The translations under genes were made by a program, and so were the position numbers. The notes below the pieces were generated by a model that worked only from the letters and a program-made list of their open reading frames with translations, was not told the origin of the DNA and made no database searches. This document shows positions 7,724-15,197 of a DNA stretch of 19,601 nucleotides, piece after piece. Positions within the stretch are counted from its first letter, which is position 1; each line of letters opens with the position of its first letter. This DNA is from Desulfamplus sp. (GTDB lineage: Bacteria; Desulfobacterota; Desulfobacteria; Desulfobacterales; Desulfobacteraceae): assembly GCA_015232935.1 (NCBI GenBank), contig JADFYT010000012.1:1-19601 (forward strand), read 5' to 3'.

Positions 7724-9115
7724 TCACTCAAAAAGTATCTCCATCACCTGTTTCAGGGAAGTTACTCCTGTGATTGTAATCGCAATTTTTTGCCCCTCAA
7801 TCTCGATTGCCTGAATGTCGGGGAGCTGTTTTTTTGTGTTTTCAGGTACAATACAGCGTGTGAACCCCATTTTCAAAGCCTCTTTGATTCTTGATTCCCC
7901 GTGACTTACTGCCCTTATCTCTCCGGTAAGTCCTATCTCTCCAATTACAGTTGTCCCTTCTTGTACCGGCATATCCAGAAAACTTGACGCAAGAGCAACA
8001 GCAACTCCCAGGTCTGCCGCAGGTTCCACAACCTTGACTCCACCTGCGACATTCATGAAGATATCCAGACCGGAAAGATTGATGCCAAGCCTTTTTTCCA
8101 TAACTGCCGCAATGAGTGCCACTCTGTTCTGGTCAAGACCAAGCACAGTCCTTCTGGGATTACCAAATCCCGAGCTGCTGGCAAGCCCCTGGATTTCGAT
8201 CAGAATGGGTCTTGTTCCTTCCATGCTCGCGGTGACCACAGAGCCGGGTGCATTGACCGAGCGTTCTGCAAGAAAGACTGCCGAAGGGTTGGGCACCTCT
8301 TCAAGTCCCTTCTCCTTCATCTCAAAGACACCTATCTCGTTTGTAGAGCCAAACCTGTTTTTGACAGCTCTGAGAATTCTGAATACATGGCTTCTGTCAC
8401 CTTCAAAATAGAGCACGGTATCTACCATATGCTCCATGATTCTGGGGCCGGCTATTGCCCCTACCTTTGTCACATGCCCGACCAGAAACATGGGGATGCC
8501 GGACTGCTTTGCCATATTCATCAGGCGGATGGAGGCCTCTCGTATCTGGGTTACGCTTCCCGGCGTTGAAGTGATTTCAGGATTATAAACAGTCTGGATA
8601 GAATCAACCACCATGACATGCGGTTTTTCTTCCTGTGCCATGTTCAAGATAGCGTCAAGATCAGTTTCTGCTGCAACCAGAAGAGAGGTAGCACTTGACG
8701 AGAGGCGTTTTCCCCTCATTTTGAGCTGTCGGATCGACTCCTCACCTGAGACATACAAAGCTTTTTTGCCGGAATCAGCCACTCTTGAGAGCACCTGGAG
8801 CATAAGCGTTGACTTGCCGATGCCCGGATCTCCGCCAATCAGAACAAGAGTGCCTGCAACTATTCCCCCGCCAAGAACCCTGTCAAACTCGCGTATGCCT
8901 GTAAGAAGCCTTGGATCCTGATCAAATTCAATCTGGCTCATTGCGACCGGCGTTGTTCTTGATCTTGAAAATCTTGCCCCTGGTGCCAGGCTTTCCACGG
9001 GCTTTTCCGCGATTAATGTGTCCCAGTCTCCGCATCCGGGGCATTTGCCCATCCACTGATGGGTCTGGTGGTCGCATGACTGACATCTGAAAATCACTCT
9101 ATCTTTTTTTTTCAC
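7724..9115 (-). CDS. radA: DNA repair protein RadA
   Basis: RadA is a RecA-like, DnaB-type ATPase that promotes branch migration in recombination and repair. The 463 residues show the full architecture: a C4 zinc finger (CQSC at 11-14 and CPGC at 25-28), Walker A GGDPGIGKST at 94-103, Walker B VMVVDSIQ near 167-174, the RadA-specific KNRFG motif at 252-256, and a C-terminal Lon-protease-like domain (IGEIGLTGEIRAV). The start is GTG 9115, which places the zinc finger correctly; a second GTG four codons in is possible. The gene overlaps the preceding thioesterase by 17 bases, which implies translational coupling. The overlap contains a run of nine A residues in the coding strand directly after the start codon. 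Confidence 0.97.
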   Translation of the reverse strand: MKKKDRVIFRCQSCDHQTHQWMGKCPGCGDWDTLIAEKPVESLAPGARFSRSRTTPVAMSQIEFDQDPRLLTGIREFDRVLGGGIVAGTLVLIGGDPGIGKSTLMLQVLSRVADSGKKALYVSGEESIRQLKMRGKRLSSSATSLLVAAETDLDAILNMAQEEKPHVMVVDSIQTVYNPEITSTPGSVTQIREASIRLMNMAKQSGIPMFLVGHVTKVGAIAGPRIMEHMVDTVLYFEGDRSHVFRILRAVKNRFGSTNEIGVFEMKEKGLEEVPNPSAVFLAERSVNAPGSVVTASMEGTRPILIEIQGLASSSGFGNPRRTVLGLDQNRVALIAAVMEKRLGINLSGLDIFMNVAGGVKVVEPAADLGVAVALASSFLDMPVQEGTTVIGEIGLTGEIRAVSHGESRIKEALKMGFTRCIVPENTKKQLPDIQAIEIEGQKIAITITGVTSLKQVMEILFE

Positions 9116-9728
9116 AACAGCCCTCTGTATCAGTTTTTACAATATTTTGAATACCCGTGCTAACATCAGAGCCGGAATCCGTGCTAACATCAGAACCGGA
9201 ATCCGTGCTAACATCAGAACCGGAATCCCTTCTATCATCTGAGTCAAGAGATGGTGTGCGGCTGTTTTGCAGAGCCTCAATTCTGTTGATCAAAAATTGT
9301 GGAACAGATGCCTTGCACAGCTTCTTGTAGTCATAAGTCACTATGACAGCCTCGCCTTGAGCCGCAAGTTTTTGATGCTTGTGGCTGACAAGAAGATGCC
9401 GCATGGTAAATCTGTCCTCTTGCATAGAGACTACTCTTGTGCCAATGGAGAGGGTATCAGGATAAACAAGAGGAATTCTGAATTTACAGGAGATTGATGC
9501 AAGGACAATCCCTGTATCTCTTTGTTCGTCATGCTGGACAAAATCCACCTGTTCAAAAAAATGGACCCGGGCAGTTTCAAAATATCTAAAATATGCTGTA
9601 TTGCTTATATGCTGCGCGGCATTCATGTCACTCCATGGTAACGGCATTTCAATAACAGTGGCACAGGTTTCAAGAAGTTGTGATGCCAGGGATTGAAGGG
9701 CGGGGGCTTGTCTTGATTTTGAATTCAC
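9099..9728 (-). CDS. Hotdog-fold acyl-CoA thioesterase (4HBT-like) with a repeat tail
   Basis: Hotdog-fold protein of the 4-hydroxybenzoyl-CoA thioesterase type, which hydrolyses acyl-CoA thioesters in the cytosol. The active-site helix region reads PWSDMNAAQHISNTAYFRYF at about 31-50. The hotdog domain ends near residue 150. The rest is a polar tail with three copies of the octapeptide DSGSDVST (about 168-191). The residue four before His 40 is Asn 36, where characterised members usually have the catalytic Asp; this may weaken or change activity. The start is GTG 9728 with AGGA nine bases upstream. The HD-GYP-like gene ends 20 bases upstream and radA overlaps downstream, so these three are probably co-transcribed. 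Substrate unknown. Confidence 0.82.
   Translation of the reverse strand: MNSKSRQAPALQSLASQLLETCATVIEMPLPWSDMNAAQHISNTAYFRYFETARVHFFEQVDFVQHDEQRDTGIVLASISCKFRIPLVYPDTLSIGTRVVSMQEDRFTMRHLLVSHKHQKLAAQGEAVIVTYDYKKLCKASVPQFLINRIEALQNSRTPSLDSDDRRDSGSDVSTDSGSDVSTDSGSDVSTGIQNIVKTDTEGCCEKKR
9157..9228. repeat. 24-base tandem repeat, three copies, in the thioesterase tail
   Basis: Three head-to-tail units begin at 9157, 9181 and 9205. The second and third are identical and the first differs at one base (cagagc against cagaac). Each encodes one DSGSDVST octapeptide on the minus strand. Near identity suggests recent expansion and possible copy-number variation between strains. Confidence 0.95.
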
Positions 9729-9748
9729 CTGAAAATATCCTTAGAATC

Positions 9749-11176
9749 TTAACTTATATATTCGTAATTTAGCAGAAAACCCGGAAGCACAGGTATTTTA
9801 CGTTCTGTTTTTTTTGTCTTGGGGTTAAATATTACACACTCCAGAGGCTTATCAAGTTGAGAGGATGTCTTGATAATGACTCCGCGATGGGTTGCCTGGT
9901 ATGCTTTTTTTTCGCTTGACAATAATTTGTCCTTCTGGAAATAAGTATCCAATAATTCATCAGAAATTTTGAAAATCATGTTTCTGGGCAGAAAATGTTT
10001 CAAGACAAACTCAATTAATTTATCCATATATGGAGGATAGAAAAATTCTCCAGCCCTGTTTTCATTTCTCATGATATCAATAGTTTTACCTATGGAAGAT
10101 GGCTTTTTATAGACCCTCTCTGCTGTAATTGCCTCAAAAGCATCGGAAATATTCATTAAACGGTAATATTTTCGAGCATCATCATATATTTCATTGATCT
10201 TATGTTTTGCTTCCGGAGTGAGATAATCATAAAAAGAGATATATGTGTCATTGGTAATGCTGTAGCTCTGCGGGATATTCTTGTTCTCCTTTATGTGATG
10301 CATTGCAATGACAAAGTGCTCAAAATCAAGATTCTGCTGATTGTTTGAGGTCAGAATATATGAGAGCAGGACATGGCTTTTCATGATATCATCTTCAAGC
10401 TCGGTCAGCCTGCCGTTTTTGTATATGATCTCTTCTGGAATCAATGCCTTTCCGCAATCATGAGCCAGGCATATAATACTCAGTTTCTTGTAATCTATCT
10501 CATCAAAATCGTCCAGTTCCACAGCCAGAAGAAGTGAAATCCAGGCTGTTTTCAGGCAGTGCTCGATTGTTTCTCCAACCTCGTCTTTCTTGAGACTGAA
10601 AACCTGCTGTTCATTTTCAATCAGTCTTTTAAGTGCTGCTGCGGTACCAATATATTTTTCATCTGATGTAATAACACTGTTGGCAAATTCAATATACCCC
10701 TTTACCTGCTGGTAATGGTCCTGGAACGCGTTGATCTTTTTTTCTGTGAGGGCATTGGTGATGAAGCTTTTCACACTGCCCTGTATCATGGGAATATCCT
10801 CTTTTTTTATACTGTCCAAAAATGCTTTTTTACTGATTATGATCTGATTCATGGCGACATTAAGAGCATAGTTTTTTGCTTCGTCAGTAACACTCAGGTT
10901 ATTTACCTTGAAATTGATTTTCAGCTTGTCGAATATTTTAAGAAGCTGAATGGTTACAGGTGTGTTGGCAGAAGCTATAAGTTCATTGTCATAGTAGGTG
11001 TTAAGGGCAAGCTGCTTTCCTATTACAGGGGCAAAAATAGGGTCGTATTTTTCTGTCAGGATTCCCTGGTCAGCATCTTCAAAAATACTTTCATGGAGAC
11101 TTAACTTGCTCAGTGGAAAGTACAAAAGCTGGCCATTCTTGTTTTCTTCTTTGATTTTGATAGTAGTGTCTGTCAA
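9749..11176 (-). CDS. HD-GYP-like HD-domain phosphohydrolase
   Basis: HD-superfamily protein that looks like a divergent HD-GYP domain, the family that hydrolyses cyclic di-GMP. With the start at TTG 11176 it has 475 residues. Residues 1-195 match nothing I recognise. The HD core runs about 200-395: His 206 (GETIEHCLKTAW), HDCGK at 239-243, His 268, the pair His 293-294, and Asp 345 in ISDAFEAITAERVYKKP, as in HD-GYP proteins. The GYP loop itself is replaced by ENKNIPQSYS. I chose TTG 11176 because GGGAGGAGG lies nine bases upstream. An ATG at 11269 is in frame but has no ribosome-binding site and would place a candidate promoter inside the gene. No membrane segment is visible. It heads the run leading to thioesterase and radA. 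Confidence 0.8.
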   Translation of the reverse strand: MTDTTIKIKEENKNGQLLYFPLSKLSLHESIFEDADQGILTEKYDPIFAPVIGKQLALNTYYDNELIASANTPVTIQLLKIFDKLKINFKVNNLSVTDEAKNYALNVAMNQIIISKKAFLDSIKKEDIPMIQGSVKSFITNALTEKKINAFQDHYQQVKGYIEFANSVITSDEKYIGTAAALKRLIENEQQVFSLKKDEVGETIEHCLKTAWISLLLAVELDDFDEIDYKKLSIICLAHDCGKALIPEEIIYKNGRLTELEDDIMKSHVLLSYILTSNNQQNLDFEHFVIAMHHIKENKNIPQSYSITNDTYISFYDYLTPEAKHKINEIYDDARKYYRLMNISDAFEAITAERVYKKPSSIGKTIDIMRNENRAGEFFYPPYMDKLIEFVLKHFLPRNMIFKISDELLDTYFQKDKLLSSEKKAYQATHRGVIIKTSSQLDKPLECVIFNPKTKKTERKIPVLPGFLLNYEYIS

Positions 11177-11220
11177 TTTTAGATGCCTCCTCCCGTTTTT
11201 GACACCGGTTATGGAGTCTG

Positions 11221-11249
11221 ATATTAGTGGAACAGGGAGAATCAGGCAA
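11221..11249 (-). promoter_or_regulatory. Candidate sigma-70 promoter for the HD-GYP-like gene
   Basis: On the minus strand, TTGCCT and TAATAT are separated by 17 bases, each matching four of six consensus positions. Transcription would begin near 11214, just upstream of the strong Shine-Dalgarno sequence and TTG 11176, which fits the chosen start. It is a sequence match only and could be chance. Confidence 0.35.
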
Positions 11250-11282
11250 TTGTTTTTTACAATAAACATTCATGGCCATTAC

Positions 11283-11330
11283 GTGGCCGCCCCGAATCAT
11301 GAAAATCAGGATGCGTTTTCATGGCAAATC
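11283..11330 (+). repeat. Dispersed intergenic hairpin element, copy C
   Basis: The best-formed copy: perfect arms CATGAAAA (11298-11305) and TTTTCATG (11316-11323) around the 10-base loop TCAGGATGCG. It is preceded by GTGGCCGCCCCGAATCAT and followed by GGCAAATC. It ends just upstream of the ribosome-binding site (AAGGAAA) of the methyltransferase gene that starts at 11347, so if transcribed it would be part of that gene's 5' leader. Confidence 0.8.
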
Positions 11331-11346
11331 AATAAGGAAAAGATAA

Positions 11347-12438
11347 ATGGCTCAAAACAAACATAACGAAAAATACCTTGATCAGGCACTGATGCTCTCA
11401 AACAAGGTCAAAAAAAAGCATAAACATCTAAACAAGCGGTACTCAAAGCAAAATATTGACATATTCAGGCTGTATGACTGGGATATTCCCGAGATTCGTG
11501 CTGTTGTGGACTGGTATTCGGGACACCTTGTGGTTGCGGAATATGCAAGAAAAAACTCGGATCCGGCCTGGCTTCCGGTTATGGCAGGGGCAGTTGCACA
11601 GACTCTCGGAGTTGATATGGCAAAAGTGCATCTTAAGAAGCGATATTCCGGATATCAGGATGGCAACCGGTATGAGCGTGTGGCACATACTGATAAAAAG
11701 ATTGTCATGTCAGAAAGAGATCTTGAATTTTACATAAACCTTCATGATTATGTGGACACAGGACTTTTTTCAGACCACAGAAATACGCGTCAGATGGTAA
11801 GGCAGATGGCTCAAGGGAAGGATTTTCTCAATCTTTATTGTTATACCGGAGCCTTTTCATGCTATGCGGCAAAAGGGGGGGCTAAAACAACCGTTTCTGT
11901 AGATCGCTCTGATACAGCCATTCAATGGGCAAAAGAGAACATGGAGTTAAACGGCATCTCTTTAAAGGAAAATACTCTTGTAAAAGCCCATACGTTTGAT
12001 TTTCTTGAAAAAGCAAGAAAAAAAGGGCAGATGTTCGATCTGGCAGTTGTTGACCCACCCTCGTTTTCAAGCAGCAGGGATTCAAGGCACCATTTCGATA
12101 TTGCCAGGGATCATCCGGCACTATTGAAATCAGTTGTGGAGTTGATGCGTAAAGATTCTGATTCAACGATATTTTTTTCAACCAACCATCAGGATTTTGA
12201 ACTTTACATGGATAAATTTGTAGTCGGAGAGTCGTCGGGCTCCAAAAGACCAGAGAGACCAGAGAGATCAGAAAAACCAGAGAGATCAGGATTGGAAACA
12301 GGAGCATCGGAAGATGGGAGCTTTGAGACTCAAAGATGTTTTGTAAGGCAGATCAGGGAAATAACACCCATGACAATTCCGGAAGATTACAGAACTCCCA
12401 AAAAAAAGATACACAGGTGCTGGAAAATCATAGTCTGA
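11347..12438 (+). CDS. RlmK-like class I SAM-dependent 23S rRNA methyltransferase
   Basis: This 363-residue protein resembles the C-terminal half of RlmKL (YcbY), which forms m7G2069 in 23S rRNA. Shared features are RYSKQNIDIFRLYDWDIPE (about 31-49), NLHDYVDTGLFSDHRNTRQM (about 131-150), SAM motif I DFLNLYCYTGAFSCYAA (159-175), DPPSFSSS (236-243) and the C-terminal HRCWKI. The RlmL-type THUMP half is absent, so it is a stand-alone K-type enzyme. Target and site are inferred from homology. Residues 301-315 are an inserted repeat, RPERPERSEKPERSG, in a loop before the last strands. ATG 11347 follows AAGGAAA at about 11334-11340. The gene is divergent from the HD-GYP-like gene and convergent with the permease at 12506-13765; no clear terminator lies in the 67-base gap. 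Confidence 0.85.
   Translation: MAQNKHNEKYLDQALMLSNKVKKKHKHLNKRYSKQNIDIFRLYDWDIPEIRAVVDWYSGHLVVAEYARKNSDPAWLPVMAGAVAQTLGVDMAKVHLKKRYSGYQDGNRYERVAHTDKKIVMSERDLEFYINLHDYVDTGLFSDHRNTRQMVRQMAQGKDFLNLYCYTGAFSCYAAKGGAKTTVSVDRSDTAIQWAKENMELNGISLKENTLVKAHTFDFLEKARKKGQMFDLAVVDPPSFSSSRDSRHHFDIARDHPALLKSVVELMRKDSDSTIFFSTNHQDFELYMDKFVVGESSGSKRPERPERSEKPERSGLETGASEDGSFETQRCFVRQIREITPMTIPEDYRTPKKKIHRCWKIIV
12247..12291 (+). repeat. 9-base tandem repeat, five units, inside the methyltransferase gene
   Basis: Five units of consensus AGACCAGAG start at 12247, 12256, 12265, 12274 and 12283. The first two are identical and the others differ at one to three positions. They are in frame and encode RPE, RPE, RSE, KPE and RSG. 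The segment is charged and probably disordered. Confidence 0.9.
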
Positions 12439-12505
12439 ACAGGCATGATCTTGATTTGTCTGCCTGTGATCACGAATGTTTGAACTTAAGAAATCTTGTA
12501 ACTGT

Positions 12506-13765
12506 TCACTCAACTTTTCGCAGCAGCAGCGCACCTGCTATAAACAAAAGCAGAAGTGCCAGAACTCCCCAGCGGGTCTCTCCGGTAATGCTGCCCACCG
12601 CACCCATAACAAACGGGCCTGTTATGGCCGCAAACTTTCCGAATACATTGTAAAACCCAAAAAATTCACCACTCTTTTCCGGCGGAATCAGAGTGGCAAA
12701 ATAACTGCGGCTCAGTGCCTGCAATCCTCCCATGGAGGATGCTACAAGAAAGGCAATGAACCAGAAAGCTGCAATCTGAAGATCAGAATCAGTAATGGAA
12801 GGAAGTGCAAACGCTATACAGGCGATAACGCAGTAAACTATAATCCCGGCCATGATCATGTTTTGGGTGGAAAAAATTCTGGATAACCTGCCGTAGAGAA
12901 GTGCAAAGGGAAAAGCCACAAGCTGAATAAAAAGAATTACGACAATCAACAGAGTGACACTGAATCCAAGGTCACGGCCATAAGCACTGGACATGCTGAT
13001 AATTGTTCCCACTCCGTCAATGTAAAAAAAATAGGCTGCCAGAAAAACAAACGCCCTCCGATGGCTTGTTCTGATCTCCTGAAATGTTCCTGCGAGACGC
13101 CGGAAGCTCTCTGAAACAGGAGAAGGAGACGGTGGCAGATAATTGTGCTGTTTTACATTCCGGATCATTGGTATGGAAAAAGCAGCCCACCAGAGGGCAA
13201 CAATCAGGAATCCCACTTTTGTCTGAAAAACCGGTAATGTTCCTGAATCTGAACCTGTTTTCGTACCCATGATAAGTGCAATGATCAATAAAAATGGAAT
13301 TACGCTGCCAATATATCCCCAGGCATACCCCATGGACGAGACATGATCGATGCGATCCTGACCTGAGGTGACATCCATAATCGCGGCATCATAAAATAGA
13401 TTCGACCCTGCCCAACCTGTCCGTGCAAAAACAAAGAATACAAGGCTTGTCAACCACATGCCCTCCTGTACAAAAACAAGTGCACTATTGAATATCAGCC
13501 CCATACAGAGAAAGAAAATGAAAAAGTGCATTTTACGATCCTTATAATCGGCAAGGGTTCCAAGAACAGGAGAGAGCAGTGCCAGAATCAGGGATGCAGC
13601 CGAATTGGCGAATCCCCAGTTAGCGGTCGATACCGCATCTGCTACTCCTTTTGATGCATAATCCTTGAAAAAAATCGGCATTATGGCAGTTACCATAACC
13701 AGAACGAATGCTGAATTGCCCACGTCGTAGAGTATCCAGCTTTTTTCCTCTTTGGTCAGGTTCAT
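12506..13765 (-). CDS. MFS permease, Atg22/UMF1-like
   Basis: A 419-residue polytopic inner-membrane protein with about 12 hydrophobic segments. The N-terminal motif ILYDVGNSAF (11-20) followed by IMPIFFKDYA is typical of the Atg22-like (UMF1) branch of the major facilitator superfamily. The motif-A-like region between segments 2 and 3 reads GTLADYKDRKMHFF, and the C-terminal half contains PPEKSGEFFGFYNVFGKFA, also typical of this branch. Substrates of bacterial members are mostly unknown; yeast Atg22 exports amino acids from the vacuole. ATG 13765 is preceded by AAGGAT with rather wide spacing. It lies 76 bases downstream of the other MFS gene on the same strand, so it may be the last gene of the run or may have its own promoter in that gap. 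Confidence 0.88.
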   Translation of the reverse strand: MNLTKEEKSWILYDVGNSAFVLVMVTAIMPIFFKDYASKGVADAVSTANWGFANSAASLILALLSPVLGTLADYKDRKMHFFIFFLCMGLIFNSALVFVQEGMWLTSLVFFVFARTGWAGSNLFYDAAIMDVTSGQDRIDHVSSMGYAWGYIGSVIPFLLIIALIMGTKTGSDSGTLPVFQTKVGFLIVALWWAAFSIPMIRNVKQHNYLPPSPSPVSESFRRLAGTFQEIRTSHRRAFVFLAAYFFYIDGVGTIISMSSAYGRDLGFSVTLLIVVILFIQLVAFPFALLYGRLSRIFSTQNMIMAGIIVYCVIACIAFALPSITDSDLQIAAFWFIAFLVASSMGGLQALSRSYFATLIPPEKSGEFFGFYNVFGKFAAITGPFVMGAVGSITGETRWGVLALLLLFIAGALLLRKVE

Positions 13766-13809
13766 GTTTTTTTTATCCTTGATATATCAATCTATAGAGG
13801 ACATTTTTG

Positions 13810-13837
13810 TTGATACAATAATCTGGTAAAAAGTCAA
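13810..13837 (-). promoter_or_regulatory. Candidate promoter for the Atg22-like permease
   Basis: On the minus strand, TTGACT (five of six matches) and TATCAA (four of six) are separated by 16 bases, upstream of the permease ATG at 13765. The -35 part overlaps GTAAAAAGTCA, which also resembles the end of the MITE-like element at 6740-6855, so the match has an alternative explanation. Confidence 0.3.
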
Positions 13838-13841
13838 TTTA

Positions 13842-15197
13842 TCAAGAACTTTCCTCAGGCGGCTTGATGCTTTGAAACATATGGTAAAGAGAGAGGTCGT
13901 AGATGATTTTAAGTCCTCCGGCCAAGAAAAACGGCATGCTGAACAAAAGTGGATTGGCGATCAAAAAACCTGTTAGAACAGGAGAGCATGATGCTCCTAC
14001 CGAACGGGCAATGTTTGTGATTCCAGATGCGGCAGTCCTCTCATCAGGTGCGACTACCGCCATAGTGTAAGACTGGCGGGTTGGCACATCCATCTGTGAA
14101 ATGGATGCCCTGAGTAAAAGTACAACTATCGCGGATTCAAGATTTGGCATAAGAGGGATTGCACATAGAAGAATATTGGAGGGGATATGTGTAAATACCA
14201 TTGTTTTGACAAGACCGATATGTTTTGCAATTCTTACTGCAAGAAGAGCTGATATCCCTGCAAAAATATTTGCTCCGAACAATATACTGCCAAGAATACC
14301 GGTATCAATACCAAATTTTATATGGAACCAGTATGCCATCATGCTCTGCACAATAAATCCGCCTGCAAAAGCATCCAGAGCAAACAGGGCACTTAGTTTA
14401 ATGACAATACTGCGTGAGCGGTGAAGCCCCATTCCGTATATAGTGAGTCTGTTATTTCCGGCATGATCAGCCTGTGAACATGCACTTGCAGCATCCGGCA
14501 TGTTCGCAGCTTCAACCTCATGTATGCCTGAAACTTCAACTGCCGGTGAAAGTCCCGCAAAAAACAGGATAAGCAGAAAACCGCTCAAGGCATAGCAGAT
14601 TAAAATAATCCTGTACGCTTCTACCGGTGCAAATGTTGACTGCTCCAGTAGTGCTGCCATCCATCCACTGCATAATGCACCTGTGGCAGTGGCAAAAGAG
14701 CCGGCAAGATTATACCATCCAAACACAGATGTCCGCTTATGGTCATCCACTAACTGCGACAGAACCGCCTGTTCAATCGAAAGAAAAGGGCCTATCTCAT
14801 TTCCGGTTGGACTTATGATTCCTATAATTGCCGCAATGGTCAGAAATATCGGGTTTTTTGTAAAAACAAAGACCATTCCTGCAAGCACCATCAGGATAGC
14901 CCCTGAAATGAGCATTCGTTTTCTGCCCATACGGTCTGCAAATGTCGTGACCCATAAGGATACCCCCACATCTCCTGTAAGAGTCAACGACAGGAGCAGG
15001 CCTATCTCATGGTCTTTCAATCCTATTTCAGACAGATAGAGAACCATCACAACAGATAAAAATCCGTAGGCAAAAAGACGGATGATGCGTGTGGTGAAAA
15101 GAAGTGCAATGTCTCTTTTTGTACCGGCAGGTTTAAATTCTTCCGGCACAAAAAGTTTTGACTTTACAGTATTGATTTCAGGATTGTTTACATCCAT
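13842..15197 (-). CDS. MFS transporter of unknown substrate
   Basis: A 451-residue major facilitator superfamily protein with a soluble N-terminus of about 30 residues and about 12 membrane segments. The cytoplasmic motif between segments 2 and 3 reads TTFADRMGRKRML, the conserved MFS motif A. The central loop (about 230-270) is long, hydrophilic and Ala/His-rich. The C-terminal half contains RASISQMDVPTRQSYTMAVV, a pattern I associate with drug-efflux-type MFS proteins; that is a weak guide to substrate. ATG 15197 overlaps the end of the HDIG gene by 10 bases (ATGGATGTAA), a clear translational coupling. The permease therefore probably works with the HDIG protein and the PEP-synthase-like protein. 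Confidence 0.88.
   Translation of the reverse strand: MDVNNPEINTVKSKLFVPEEFKPAGTKRDIALLFTTRIIRLFAYGFLSVVMVLYLSEIGLKDHEIGLLLSLTLTGDVGVSLWVTTFADRMGRKRMLISGAILMVLAGMVFVFTKNPIFLTIAAIIGIISPTGNEIGPFLSIEQAVLSQLVDDHKRTSVFGWYNLAGSFATATGALCSGWMAALLEQSTFAPVEAYRIILICYALSGFLLILFFAGLSPAVEVSGIHEVEAANMPDAASACSQADHAGNNRLTIYGMGLHRSRSIVIKLSALFALDAFAGGFIVQSMMAYWFHIKFGIDTGILGSILFGANIFAGISALLAVRIAKHIGLVKTMVFTHIPSNILLCAIPLMPNLESAIVVLLLRASISQMDVPTRQSYTMAVVAPDERTAASGITNIARSVGASCSPVLTGFLIANPLLFSMPFFLAGGLKIIYDLSLYHMFQSIKPPEESS

Noticed and set aside
8424..8445. ATGATTCTGGGGCCGG inside radA as a fifth copy of the hairpin element
   Set aside because: The match is short, lies in a conserved coding stretch, and has no stem-loop arms or tail.
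11177..11269. Longer HD-GYP-like protein starting at ATG 11269
   Set aside because: There is no ribosome-binding site before it, whereas TTG 11176 has GGGAGGAGG at good spacing and a plausible promoter lies between the two starts.
12439..12467. Hairpin ACAGGCA/TGCCTGT after the RlmK-like gene as a terminator
   Set aside because: The stem is seven bp, the loop is 15 bases and no T tract follows on either strand.
13826..13836. GTAAAAAGTCA as a second MITE-end copy between the two MFS genes
   Set aside because: Only 11 bases match the element at 6740-6855, no proper opposite end or target duplication was found, and the same bases fit a -35 box. It is mentioned only as an alternative.
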